Source: Streptomyces chartreusis (GTDB lineage: Bacteria; Actinomycetota; Actinomycetes; Streptomycetales; Streptomycetaceae). From it: a stretch of 64,000 nucleotides of DNA. Where the stretch lies: assembly GCF_008704715.1 (NCBI RefSeq), contig NZ_CP023689.1, positions 9,362,001-9,426,000 on the forward strand. Reading direction: 5' to 3'. How positions within the stretch are numbered: position 1 is the stretch's first letter; the number at the start of each line of letters is the position of its first letter. Positions 53,309 to 61,898 of the stretch are shown here, one piece after another. The position numbers and the translations under genes are program-made. Below the pieces are notes generated by a model, which saw only the letters and a list, made by a program, of their open reading frames with translations, was not told where the DNA came from and ran no database searches.

Positions 53309-53695
53309 CTACGGCCGCTCGACGACCACGTTGGTCGACTTGATCACGGCGACGGCCGGCACACCGGGTTCCAGGCGAAGGTCCTCGGCCGACTCCCGGC
53401 TGACCATCGCGACCACCCGGAACGGTCCGGCCTGGATCTCCACCTGCGCCGACACGTCACCGAGGGTCACGTCGGTGACGATGCCGGAGAACCGGTTGCG
53501 GGCCGAGGAGCCGGTGGACTCCCGTGCGGCCCGGTGCAACTGCCGGGCGTAGGCGGCGAGGGCCGGGCCGGGGATGATGCGGTGGCCCTGCCCGTCCCGG
53601 ACGGCGGTGAGTTTCCCGCCGTCCACCAGACGCCTCACGGTGTCGGCGCTCACGCCGAGTAACGCTGCCGCGTCACCGATCCGGTAGGTGTGCAT
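53309..53695 (-). CDS. HTH-TOBE molybdate-responsive regulator
   Basis: 128 residues from ATG at 53695. Residues 1-55 are a MerR/excisionase-type HTH: YRIGDAAALLGVSADTVRRLVDGGKLTAVRDGQGHRII. Residues about 65-128 are one Mop/TOBE domain: SARNRFSGIVTDVTLGDVSAQVEIQAG...VIKSTNVVVERP. It should bind molybdate and DNA and control the adjacent modABC operon and perhaps the divergent molybdopterin-fold gene. Codon 12 (53660-53662) is TTA, suggesting bldA dependence. A paralog with the same layout lies at 61899-62294. Confidence 0.88.
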   Translation of the reverse strand: MHTYRIGDAAALLGVSADTVRRLVDGGKLTAVRDGQGHRIIPGPALAAYARQLHRAARESTGSSARNRFSGIVTDVTLGDVSAQVEIQAGPFRVVAMVSRESAEDLRLEPGVPAVAVIKSTNVVVERP

Positions 53696-53833
53696 GCGCT
53701 GATGATACTGCCGCAGATGCGAGGGGAAAGTCTCTTGTCGCATTGCATGAGCTGGATCATCCCTGGACTGGCATGGCATGTGCGTTTGTACGGGACCGCT
53801 GCTCGGGTACGGTCATCCGGGAGGTGGTAGCCC

Positions 53834-54316
53834 GTGAGTCAGTCCTTCGCAGCTGCCCGTACGACCGCCGGTCAGGCGGCGGAACTCGTCCTCGCCGGCG
53901 ATCTGGACAACCCGGCCCGCCTGACGGTGCCCGATCTGCTCGGCTGGCCGCAGCACCGTGCCGAGGTCGCCTTCGAGTGCGCCACCAGCGGCATCCAGTA
54001 CCACCGCTTCACCGGGCCGCTCCTGCACGACGTCCTCATGGACGCGGGCCCCGTCTTCGACCCCGCCCGCCGCAAGGACCGGCTGCGCTTCCTGATCGCC
54101 GTGCGCGGCACCGACGGCCACCACGCCCTGCTGTCCTGGGCCGAGATCGACCCGGACTTCGGCCGGGCCCCCGTCCTGCTGGCGGTCACCCTCGACGACA
54201 CCGGGCTCGACCTCGCCGGCCCCCAGCTCGTCCTGCCGCAGGACCGCTGCGGCGCCCGGTACATCAGCGGCATCGAGGCGATCCACGTGGACGGCGGCTA
54301 CCGCGCCTGGGACTGA
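53834..54316 (+). CDS. Small molybdopterin-binding oxidoreductase-fold protein
   Basis: 160 residues. LVLAGDLDNPARLTVPDLLGWPQHRAEVAFECATSGIQYHRFTGPLLHDVL and the ending ARYISGIEAIHVDGGYRAWD match the sulfite-oxidase-type molybdopterin-binding fold in its short stand-alone form. The Cys in FECATSG could be the molybdenum ligand. GAGG precedes the GTG start. Divergent from the HTH-TOBE gene, so molybdate control is likely; convergent with the xanthine-dehydrogenase-like genes. Whether it binds cofactor is not shown. Confidence 0.75.
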   Translation: MSQSFAAARTTAGQAAELVLAGDLDNPARLTVPDLLGWPQHRAEVAFECATSGIQYHRFTGPLLHDVLMDAGPVFDPARRKDRLRFLIAVRGTDGHHALLSWAEIDPDFGRAPVLLAVTLDDTGLDLAGPQLVLPQDRCGARYISGIEAIHVDGGYRAWD

Positions 54317-54327
54317 CGACGACCGGC

Positions 54328-57054
54328 TCACCGATCGGCCACGCCCGCGTCCCGCAGCCCCAGCCACACCCGGTCCCGGGTCAGCGGGACCTCGGTGAAG
54401 CGGACGCCGGTCGCGTCGCGCAGGGCGTTGGCGAAGGCGGGGGCGATCGGGTTGAAAGGGCTCTCGCTCATCGACTTGGCGCCCAGGGGCCCGATCGCGT
54501 CGGCCGTTTCCATGAAGTGGACCTCGGTGCGCGGGACGTCGGCGAACTGGGGGAGCCGGTAGCGGCGGAACGCGGCCGTCTCCACCTCGCCGCGCCCGTC
54601 GACGCGCACGTTCTCGAAGAGCGTGGCCCCGAGGGCCTGGGCGACACCGCCCTCGACCTGGCCCCGGCACTGCATGGGGTTCATGACCTTGCCCGCGTCG
54701 GCGGCGTGCACGCTGCGCAGGATGCGGATCTCGCCGGTGCCCGGGTCGACGGCCAGCCTGAACCACTGGGCGTTGAAGGCGACCGAGCGCGGGGTGCCGC
54801 CGAAGTGGCCGTCGGCGGCGAACTCGACACCGACCGCGCCGGCCACGACGTACAGCTCCTTGAGGGCCAGTCGCCCACCGGGGTGTGTCACCGCCTCCTC
54901 GACGAGCCGGCACTCGGCCCGGGGCACGCGCAGATGGGCGGCGGCGAAGTCGAGGAGCATGTCGGCCAGGGCGCGGGAGGCGCGCAGCGTGGCCTTGCCC
55001 GCCACGACCGTCCCGGTGGAGGCGAAGGCGCCCGTGTCGTGTCGTACGACGTCCGTGTCGGACTGGCGGACGGCGATCCGGTCGACCGTCGTGGCGAGTT
55101 CACCGGCCGCGATCTGCCTGTGCACGGTCGTGGTGCCGTTGCCGAACTCCGCCGTGCCGACCGCCAGATCGAAGCTGCCGTCCGGCAGCAGTGTGGCGCG
55201 CGCGTCGGCGATGTGGCCGCCGGGCGGGCCGGTCGCGATCATCGCGAGGGCCGTGCCCTCACCCACCAGCCAGCCCTCGGGCGCGGGTTCGCCCCCGGGC
55301 TCCTCCTGGGCGCGCCGCACGACGGCGAGACACTGATCCAGGCCGTAGCTGGCGATGTGCAGGTCCTCCTCGTGACCGCCGGGGGTGACCATCGGCTCGC
55401 CCCGGCCGATGATGTTGCGGGCCTTGAACTCCAGCGGATCCAGGCCGAGTCGGCGGGCCACCTCGTCGAAGGCCGACTCGACGGCGAACGTCACCTGCCC
55501 GAGGCCGTACCCGCGGAATGCGCCCGCCGGGACGTTGTGCGTGTAGACCGAGTACGCGTCGACCTTCTTGTTCGGGGCGCGGTAGACGGCCATGGACTCG
55601 CCGACGCTGTGGAACATCACCGCCGGGCCGTGGTTGCCGTACGCGCCCGTGTCGGCCACGACCCGCAGCCGCAGCGCGGTGAGGGTGCCGTCGCTGCGGG
55701 CGCCCACCTTCACGCCGATGGTGAAGGGGTGCCGGGTGGTGGCTCCGTGGAACTGCTCGGCCCGCGTGTACTCCAGCTTCACCGGGCGGCGCAGCTTCAG
55801 CACCGCCAGCGCCACGACGTCCTCGACGAGCATCTCCTGTTTGCCGCCGAAGCCGCCGCCGACCCGGCCCGCGATGACCCGGACCTTCTCCTGAGGCAGG
55901 TCGTACAGGGCGCACAGGGCGCGGCGGGTCAGGAACGGTGTCTGTGAACTGGTGCGCACGGTGAGGCGGCCGTTCTCGTCGAACCAGGCCACCGCGCCGT
56001 GCGTCTCCAGACTGGCGTGCTGGACGCGCTGGGTGCGGTACGTGTCCTCGTACACGACGTCGGCCTCGGCGAAGCCCGCCTCCACGTCGCCGATCTCGCC
56101 GTGCGCCTCGCCCACCACGTTCGCTTCGGGACGGGCGATGCGGGCCGTCGCGGCGTCCTTGGCGTGGACGACGGGCGCGCCCGGCCGCATGGCCGCCTCG
56201 GGGTCGAGCACCGCGGGCAGCACGTCGTACGTCACCTCGACGAGCCGGCAGCCCTCCTCGGCGGCGGCCTCGCTGTCGGCGACGACGGCGGCGACACGCT
56301 GGCCCACGAAGCGGACGGTGTCGTCGAGGACGCGGGTGTCGTCCGGGTCCTCCTCGGGGTGCTCGTGGCGGGCCGTGGAGAAGTGCCGTTCGGGCGCGTC
56401 TCGGTGGGTGAGCACCGCGTGCACTCCCGGCACGCGCAGGGCCGCGGTCGTGTCGACGGCGACGATGCGGGCGTGCGCGTGCGGAGAACGCAGGAGCTTC
56501 ATGTGGAGCAGGCCGGGCACGTCGATGTCGAAGGTGTAGCGGGCGGTGCCGGTGACGACCTGCGGACCGGCGGGAGCGGGGAGGTTGCGGCCGACGGACT
56601 GACCGGCGTCGGGTGCCTCGACGTGGCAGACGCCGCGTACCGCGTCCTCGATGGCCCGGTAGCCGGTGCAGCGGCACAGGTTGCCCTTGAACGCCCTGGG
56701 CAGATCCGCGAGTTGGTCGTCGTCCAGGGCGGCCGTCGTCATCAGGTACCCGGCGGTGCAGAACCCGCACTGGAAGCCCTGGGCGTCGAGGAACCGCTGC
56801 TGCACGGAGTGGAGTTCGCCGTCCGGGGAGGCGAGCCCCTCGACCGTGGTGACCGTACGGCCGTCGGCCCGGAAGGCCGGGTACAGACAGCTGTGGACCG
56901 GCTCGCCGTCCACATGGACCGTGCAGGCGCCGCAGTCACCCGCGTCGCATCCCTTCTTCACACCGAACCAGCCGCGTTCACGCAGATACGTCCGCAGACA
57001 CTGGCCCGGGCGGGACTCCTCCTCGTGGGAACGGCCGTTGACCTCGATCCTCAT
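54328..57054 (-). CDS. Xanthine dehydrogenase-like fused [2Fe-2S]/molybdopterin subunit
   Basis: 908 residues. Residues 1-160 carry two [2Fe-2S] clusters: CDAGDCGAC plus a later Cys, then CGFCTAGYLM and CRCTGY. Residues about 170-908 are the molybdopterin-binding domains: GTARYTFDIDVPGLLH, VGGGFGGKQEM, GAFRGYGLGQ, GTAEFGNGT, and GAKSMSESPFNP near the C-terminus with the catalytic-type Glu. It hydroxylates a purine or other heteroaromatic/aldehyde. The fusion of FeS and Mo parts with a separate FAD subunit is an unusual but known arrangement. ATGA overlap with the FAD gene. The divergent PucR gene favours a purine substrate. Confidence 0.9.
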   Translation of the reverse strand: MRIEVNGRSHEEESRPGQCLRTYLRERGWFGVKKGCDAGDCGACTVHVDGEPVHSCLYPAFRADGRTVTTVEGLASPDGELHSVQQRFLDAQGFQCGFCTAGYLMTTAALDDDQLADLPRAFKGNLCRCTGYRAIEDAVRGVCHVEAPDAGQSVGRNLPAPAGPQVVTGTARYTFDIDVPGLLHMKLLRSPHAHARIVAVDTTAALRVPGVHAVLTHRDAPERHFSTARHEHPEEDPDDTRVLDDTVRFVGQRVAAVVADSEAAAEEGCRLVEVTYDVLPAVLDPEAAMRPGAPVVHAKDAATARIARPEANVVGEAHGEIGDVEAGFAEADVVYEDTYRTQRVQHASLETHGAVAWFDENGRLTVRTSSQTPFLTRRALCALYDLPQEKVRVIAGRVGGGFGGKQEMLVEDVVALAVLKLRRPVKLEYTRAEQFHGATTRHPFTIGVKVGARSDGTLTALRLRVVADTGAYGNHGPAVMFHSVGESMAVYRAPNKKVDAYSVYTHNVPAGAFRGYGLGQVTFAVESAFDEVARRLGLDPLEFKARNIIGRGEPMVTPGGHEEDLHIASYGLDQCLAVVRRAQEEPGGEPAPEGWLVGEGTALAMIATGPPGGHIADARATLLPDGSFDLAVGTAEFGNGTTTVHRQIAAGELATTVDRIAVRQSDTDVVRHDTGAFASTGTVVAGKATLRASRALADMLLDFAAAHLRVPRAECRLVEEAVTHPGGRLALKELYVVAGAVGVEFAADGHFGGTPRSVAFNAQWFRLAVDPGTGEIRILRSVHAADAGKVMNPMQCRGQVEGGVAQALGATLFENVRVDGRGEVETAAFRRYRLPQFADVPRTEVHFMETADAIGPLGAKSMSESPFNPIAPAFANALRDATGVRFTEVPLTRDRVWLGLRDAGVADR

Positions 57055-57863
57055 CGGACCACCTCCTTGCGGATCTCCTCCGCGTACCGGTACGTCATGT
57101 GCCGCCGCCACTCGGGCAGCCCATGGATGTCGTCGAACCACTCGTCGTCCGCCACGGCCGCGCCGATCGCCGACCGCAGCGCCCCGGCGGTCGGCGGCAG
57201 CGGGAACCACAGCCGGATCGGCCGCACGGTCGACGCGGTCACCGTGACCGCGAGCGATCCGTCGAGCGGGTCCAGCGCGCCGATGACCAGCACACCGGAG
57301 CGACCCAGCCCGTACAGCGACGCCTGCCGGAACGCCGTACGGCAGTCGAGGGCGCGGGCCGGCAGGGTCACGGACCGCAGCAACTCGCCCTCGGTCAGGT
57401 CCTTGCGGCCCGCGCCGGTCACGAAGTCGGCGACGCGCACCCGGCGGCGTACACCGTCCTGGGCGACGAGCAGGCACTCACCGTCGAGAGCGGCGGTCAG
57501 GGAGATCATCGGGCCGGCCGGGAGGGCGTTGCACAGGTTGCCGCCGACGGTCGCCATGTTCCAGATCTTGAACGAGGCGAGGAAGGCCCGGCAGCACTGC
57601 TCGAACAGCGGCGCCGTCTGCACCGAGAGGCCCTTCGCGAAGCGTGAGAGCCGGGCGATGGTGCAGGTCGCGGCGATCTCCAGCGAGCCGTCCGGATGCC
57701 GTCGCACCGGTTCCCAGTCGGTCCGGCTCAGGTCCACCAGACGCCGCAGGTGAGGCTGCGGCTCGGAGAACAGATACGTGCCGCCGCCCAGCCAGGCGTC
57801 GCCCGGCCGCCAGGGCCGGGGCTCCCTGGCGTCGCGTATCTCCACCACCGTGTTCAGGTCCAT
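57051..57863 (-). CDS. Xanthine dehydrogenase-like FAD subunit
   Basis: 270 residues from ATG at 57863. FAD-binding motifs of the CO-dehydrogenase/xanthine-dehydrogenase medium subunit: AWLGGGTYLF at about 40 and ATVGGNLCNALPAGPM at about 115; the C-terminal CODH-type domain follows. It transfers electrons from the FeS clusters of its partner to NAD or another acceptor. First gene of a two-gene operon divergent from the PucR regulator. Confidence 0.88.
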   Translation of the reverse strand: MDLNTVVEIRDAREPRPWRPGDAWLGGGTYLFSEPQPHLRRLVDLSRTDWEPVRRHPDGSLEIAATCTIARLSRFAKGLSVQTAPLFEQCCRAFLASFKIWNMATVGGNLCNALPAGPMISLTAALDGECLLVAQDGVRRRVRVADFVTGAGRKDLTEGELLRSVTLPARALDCRTAFRQASLYGLGRSGVLVIGALDPLDGSLAVTVTASTVRPIRLWFPLPPTAGALRSAIGAAVADDEWFDDIHGLPEWRRHMTYRYAEEIRKEVVR

Positions 57864-58086
57864 GGCCGTCAGTGAAGCAACGCGAACCGGCCCGGGACGA
57901 CTGGTTCCGAACACGGAAACACCGACTCTTCCGGTGGTGACTCTGGAGGATCATCCAAGAGGCATTTCGTTCGTTTCATCTGGCATTTACGATGCTGAAA
58001 TCCGTATCTGCCTGGTGGATGCGGTCTCGTCGGACGGGCGGCCGGGAGTGGCTGGATCCGGCGGTCGCGACAAGGAGCCGGAGCAC

Positions 58087-59601
58087 ATGCACGTCGAACA
58101 CCTCCTGAGGGACGAGACCCTCGGCCTGCGCCTGCTGTGGGCCGAGGACACACTGCTGGACCGGGAGATCAGCGGTGTCACCGTCACGGATCTGGAGGAC
58201 CCCGTCCGCTTCGTGCGGCCGGGAGAAGTCGTGCTCAGCGGACTGGTGTGGTGGACGCCGGACGGCGGGCAGGACAAGGCGGAGCGCTTCGTGGCCGGGC
58301 TGCGTGGCGCCGACGCCGCCGTGCTGCTGGCGGGGGAGGAGACGCACGGCACGGTCCCCGACGACCTCGTCGAGGCGTGCGTACGGCACGGCATCCCGGT
58401 GGCGGCCGTCCCGGCCCATGTGATGTTCCGGGCCGTCACCGACCAGGTGTACTTCCAGCAGTGGGGGGAGCTGAGCCGCCATCACGCGCTGCCCGAGGTC
58501 GCCCGTGCCCGGCTGAGCCGGCTCGCCGCTCAGGACGCCGGCCCGGAGGCGTTGCTCGCCGCCGCTTTCGCCCACCTCGGACGGACGGCCGCCGCCTACG
58601 TCCTCACCGCCACCGGACGCACGGTCGCGGCCACCGAGGGCGCCCGCGCACTGCCCGCCGAGGAGGCCGTCGCGGCGCTGATGGACGGCTCCGGCACGAC
58701 GATCCCGGTCGACGCCGAGGCCGCCACCACACCGTACGAACGCCTGCACCTCTACCTCCCCGACCCGGACGCCGCCCCGCCCCGCATGCTGCACGAGGTC
58801 GCCGCGATCCTCGGCCGCGGCCAGGAAGCACGGACCCGGCGCCGCGCCGCCGCCCGCCGGGCGGTGGACGAACTCGGCACACTGCTGGCCCGGTCCGGCA
58901 CCGAGGCCACCGACGTGGCGGCCGCACTGCGGACCTGCGGCCTGCCGAACGCCGACGGCCCGTACCAGGTGGTCACCGCCGACACCGCTGACCGGCGCGA
59001 GGGCCTGGCGGAAGGCGCGCTCGCGGAGGCGGTGGCGCACGTGGCCGGGCCGGGACCCGCGGCCGTGGGACGGCTCGCGGACGGCACCGCCTTCGCGGTC
59101 GTCCCCGGCGACCTCCCCGCCGGCTTCGGCGAGGTCTGGCCGCTCGTCGCCGGATGCGAACCGTCCGTGCCGCTGCACGGCGGCGCCGGGTCACCGGCCG
59201 CCGGGCCGGAGGGGCTTGCAGGGGCACTGGCGGAGGCCCGCTACGCCCTGGCCTCGGCACGGAGCACCGCGCCGGACGCCTCCCTCCTCACCGACGCCAC
59301 CGCGTTCACCGGCCTCGACACGCTGCTGACCGGAGTGCCGGCCGAGGTCCGCACCGCGTACAGCCGCACCGTCCTCGGATCCCTCATCGACACCGGAAAC
59401 ACCTCCGCCGCCCCGTTGTTGCACACCCTGCGGACCTTCCTCGCCTGCGACGGCTCCTGGGCCCGCACCGCGGAGGCCCTGCACCTGCACGTCAACACCG
59501 TCCACTACCGCATCCAGCGCATCGAGCACTTCACCGGACGCGACCTGTCCCGCCTCGCCGACCGCCTAGACCTGTGGGCGGCCCTGCTGTGCCGGTCGTG
59601 A
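58087..59601 (+). CDS. PucR-family transcriptional regulator
   Basis: 504 residues from ATG at 58087 with AAGGAG 9 bases upstream. N-terminal purine-catabolism-regulator-like domain (about 1-120): RLLWAEDTLLDREISGVTVTDLEDPVRFVRPGEVVLSG. A middle region and the C-terminal HTH of the CdaR/PucR type: FLACDGSWARTAEALHLHVNTVHYRIQRIEHFTGRDLS. It probably controls the divergent xanthine-dehydrogenase-like operon in response to purine or nitrogen supply. The 223-base gap between them holds a GGCATTT direct repeat (57961 and 57982) as a candidate site. Confidence 0.9.
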   Translation: MHVEHLLRDETLGLRLLWAEDTLLDREISGVTVTDLEDPVRFVRPGEVVLSGLVWWTPDGGQDKAERFVAGLRGADAAVLLAGEETHGTVPDDLVEACVRHGIPVAAVPAHVMFRAVTDQVYFQQWGELSRHHALPEVARARLSRLAAQDAGPEALLAAAFAHLGRTAAAYVLTATGRTVAATEGARALPAEEAVAALMDGSGTTIPVDAEAATTPYERLHLYLPDPDAAPPRMLHEVAAILGRGQEARTRRRAAARRAVDELGTLLARSGTEATDVAAALRTCGLPNADGPYQVVTADTADRREGLAEGALAEAVAHVAGPGPAAVGRLADGTAFAVVPGDLPAGFGEVWPLVAGCEPSVPLHGGAGSPAAGPEGLAGALAEARYALASARSTAPDASLLTDATAFTGLDTLLTGVPAEVRTAYSRTVLGSLIDTGNTSAAPLLHTLRTFLACDGSWARTAEALHLHVNTVHYRIQRIEHFTGRDLSRLADRLDLWAALLCRS

Positions 59602-59648
59602 CCGGCAGAGCCGGTGGGTAGGCCCACCGGAACCCCGGAAGGACCCGC

Positions 59649-60584
59649 ATGCAACTGCGCCAGCTGGAATACCTGGTCGCCCTCGCCCGCGAACGTCACT
59701 TCGTCCGCGCGGCCGCCGCCTGCTACGTCTCCCAGCCCTCACTGTCGGCCGCGATACGGCGGCTGGAACACGAGCTGGGCGTGCCGATCGTGCGCCGCGG
59801 CAGACGCTACGAGGGCCTGACCCCGGAGGGCGAGGTGGTGCTGGCCTGGGCGCACCGCATGCTCGCCGAACGCGACGCCCTGCGCCAGGAGTTGTCGTCC
59901 CTGCGCGACGGCCTTACCGGCACGCTCCGCCTCGGCGTCGTCCCCACCGCGCTGCCCGCCGCCTCCCTCCTGACGACCCCCTTCTGCGAACGCCACTCCC
60001 GGGCCGGCGTCAGCATCGAGTCGCTCTCCTCGGCCGACATCACCTACGGGCTCACCGAGTTCGAACTGGACGCGGCGATGACGTACCTCGACGACGACAC
60101 GCTGGGCGACCTGCGCCGACTGCCCCTGTACGAGGAGCGGTACATGCTGCTGACGCCGTTGGACGGGCCGCTCGCGGGCGCCGGGTCGGCGAGCTGGTCG
60201 CAGGCCGCGGCGCTGCCGCTGTGCCTGCTGAACTCCCGTATGCGCAACCGCCGCATCATGGACGAGTGCTTCGCCGCGGACGGCGCCACCGCCACCCCGG
60301 CGATCGAGTCGGACACCGTCGCCGGCCTGTACGCGCACCTTCCGCGCGGCCGCTGGTCGAGCGTCATCTCGCACGCCTGGCTGCACATGTTCGGCGTACC
60401 GGAGGGGATGCGGGTGGTCCCGCTGGAAGGACCCGCGCACGGACCGCGGGTGGGGCTGGTGACCGGCCCCGACGAACCGCCCTCCGTCCTGGCCGGCGCC
60501 TTGCTGGCGGTGGCGCGGGAGGCCGGCGTACGGGAGGCCCTGGACGCGTTGCTGCGGACGTATCTCGACGCTCACGACCACTGA
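59649..60584 (+). CDS. LysR-family regulator
   Basis: 311 residues. HTH: MQLRQLEYLVALARERHFVRAAAACYVSQPSLSAAIRRLEHELG, then a type 2 periplasmic-binding-protein-like sensor domain starting LTGTLRLGVVPTALPAA. GGAAGGA precedes the ATG. It is followed on the same strand by the formate dehydrogenase gene, with a perfect palindrome starting at its own stop codon; it is the obvious regulator of that gene. Confidence 0.9.
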   Translation: MQLRQLEYLVALARERHFVRAAAACYVSQPSLSAAIRRLEHELGVPIVRRGRRYEGLTPEGEVVLAWAHRMLAERDALRQELSSLRDGLTGTLRLGVVPTALPAASLLTTPFCERHSRAGVSIESLSSADITYGLTEFELDAAMTYLDDDTLGDLRRLPLYEERYMLLTPLDGPLAGAGSASWSQAAALPLCLLNSRMRNRRIMDECFAADGATATPAIESDTVAGLYAHLPRGRWSSVISHAWLHMFGVPEGMRVVPLEGPAHGPRVGLVTGPDEPPSVLAGALLAVAREAGVREALDALLRTYLDAHDH

Positions 60585-60598
60585 TAGCCGTCGGCTAT
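60584..60598. promoter_or_regulatory. Probable LysR operator upstream of formate dehydrogenase
   Basis: ATAGCCG-T-CGGCTAT, a perfect palindrome with the A/T-rich ends expected of LysR sites, overlapping the LysR stop. The adjoining GCTAT-ACCGGC-ATAGC (60594-60609) repeats the half site, giving the recognition-plus-activation layout common for LysR proteins. Confidence 0.65.
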
Positions 60599-60608
60599 AC
60601 CGGCATAG

Positions 60609-60622
60609 CAAAGTTCGCTTTG
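60609..60622 (+). promoter_or_regulatory. Small UUCG hairpin or operator beside the fdh promoter
   Basis: CAAAG-TTCG-CTTTG, a perfect 5-base stem with a stable tetraloop; it overlaps TTGACC (60620-60625), a possible -35 box whose -10 (GATCGT at 60644) is poor. It may be an operator half-site or an attenuator-like hairpin. Confidence 0.4.
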
Positions 60623-60689
60623 ACCAGGGCATTCGACGGCGAGGATCGTGAACTGCACCTTCCCACGACGCCAGTTGAGGAGCCGCGAC

Positions 60690-61850
60690 ATGGCCAAGGT
60701 GCTCTGCGTCCTGTACGACGACCCCACCGACGGACACCCGACGACGTACGCCCGCGACGACCTCCCCGCCATCGACCACTACCCCGGCGGCCAGACCACG
60801 CCCACCCCCGAGGCCGTCGACTTCACCCCCGGCCACCTCCTCGGCAGCGTCTCCGGCGAACTCGGCCTGCGCGACTACCTGGAGAAGGCCGGCCACACCC
60901 TCGTCGTCACCTCGGACAAGGACGGCGACGGGTCCGTCTTCGACCGCGAGCTGCCCGACGCGGACATCGTCATCTCGCAGCCGTTCTGGCCGGCGTACCT
61001 CACCGCGGAGCGGATCGCCGCCGCGAGGAACCTCAAGCTGGCTGTCACCGCGGGCATCGGCTCCGACCACGTCGACCTCGACGCCGCGATCGCGCACGGC
61101 GTGACGGTCGCCGAGGTGACGTACTGCAACAGCATCAGCGTCGCCGAACACGTGGTGATGACGACGCTGTCCCTGGTGCGCAACTACCTGCCGTCCCATC
61201 AGGTCGTGCTGGACGGCGGCTGGAACATCGCCGACTGCGTGGCCCGCTCCTACGACCTGGAGGGCATGCACGTCGGCACGGTCGCCGCCGGCCGGATCGG
61301 CCTCGCGGTGCTGCGCCGCCTCGCGCCCTTCGACGTGAAACTGCACTACACCGACCGGCACCGGCTGCCGCGCGAGGTGGAGGAGGAGCTGGGGCTCACC
61401 TTCCACGCGACGGCCGCCGACATGGTGCCGCACTGCGACGTCGTCACGATCAACGCACCGCTGCACCCGGAGACGGAGGGCCTGTTCGGCGACAAGCTGC
61501 TGGCGACGATGAAGCGCGGCGCCTACCTCATCAACACGGCCCGGGCGCGGATCGTCGATCGTGACGCCGTCGACCGAGCCCTGCGCAGCGGGCAGTTGGC
61601 CGGATACGGGGGCGACGTCTGGTATCCGCAGCCGGCCCCCGCCGATCACCCCTGGCGCACCATGCCGCACCAGGGCATGACCCCGCACATCTCGGGCTCC
61701 TCCGTGTCGGCGCAGGCCCGATACGCGGCCGGCACCCGGGAGATCCTGGAGTCCTGGTTCACCGGCCGCCCCATCCGCGACGAGTACCTGATCGTCGACG
61801 GGGGAGCCCTCGCCGGGACCGGCGCCCACTCCTACTCGGTCACCAAGTGA
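60690..61850 (+). CDS. NAD-dependent formate dehydrogenase
   Basis: 386 residues from ATG at 60690 with GAGGAG 7 bases upstream. D-2-hydroxyacid-dehydrogenase superfamily, FDH branch: substrate Asn in EVTYCNSISVAEHVV, NAD loop GTVAAGRIGLAVLRRLAPFD followed by LHYTDRH (NAD-type Asp), catalytic Arg in INTARARIVDRDAV, and the FDH-specific Gln/His in HQGMTPHISGSSVSAQ. It oxidises formate to CO2 with NAD and uses no metal. Its length matches bacterial FDHs. Controlled by the adjacent LysR protein. Its position next to molybdenum genes, and a molybdate-type regulator just downstream, is noteworthy. Confidence 0.93.
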   Translation: MAKVLCVLYDDPTDGHPTTYARDDLPAIDHYPGGQTTPTPEAVDFTPGHLLGSVSGELGLRDYLEKAGHTLVVTSDKDGDGSVFDRELPDADIVISQPFWPAYLTAERIAAARNLKLAVTAGIGSDHVDLDAAIAHGVTVAEVTYCNSISVAEHVVMTTLSLVRNYLPSHQVVLDGGWNIADCVARSYDLEGMHVGTVAAGRIGLAVLRRLAPFDVKLHYTDRHRLPREVEEELGLTFHATAADMVPHCDVVTINAPLHPETEGLFGDKLLATMKRGAYLINTARARIVDRDAVDRALRSGQLAGYGGDVWYPQPAPADHPWRTMPHQGMTPHISGSSVSAQARYAAGTREILESWFTGRPIRDEYLIVDGGALAGTGAHSYSVTK

Positions 61851-61874
61851 CCCGGCGCTCCGTCACCCGGTGAC
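61838..61874. repeat. Pair of GTCAC/GTGAC inverted repeats at the end of fdh
   Basis: GGTCAC-CAA-GTGACC (61838-61852, across the fdh stop) and GTCAC-CCG-GTGAC (61862-61874), between the convergent fdh and HTH-TOBE genes. Two short related hairpins, possibly a weak terminator pair. Confidence 0.35.
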
Positions 61875-61898
61875 CGCGGAGGCCACCGCCCGCCACCC

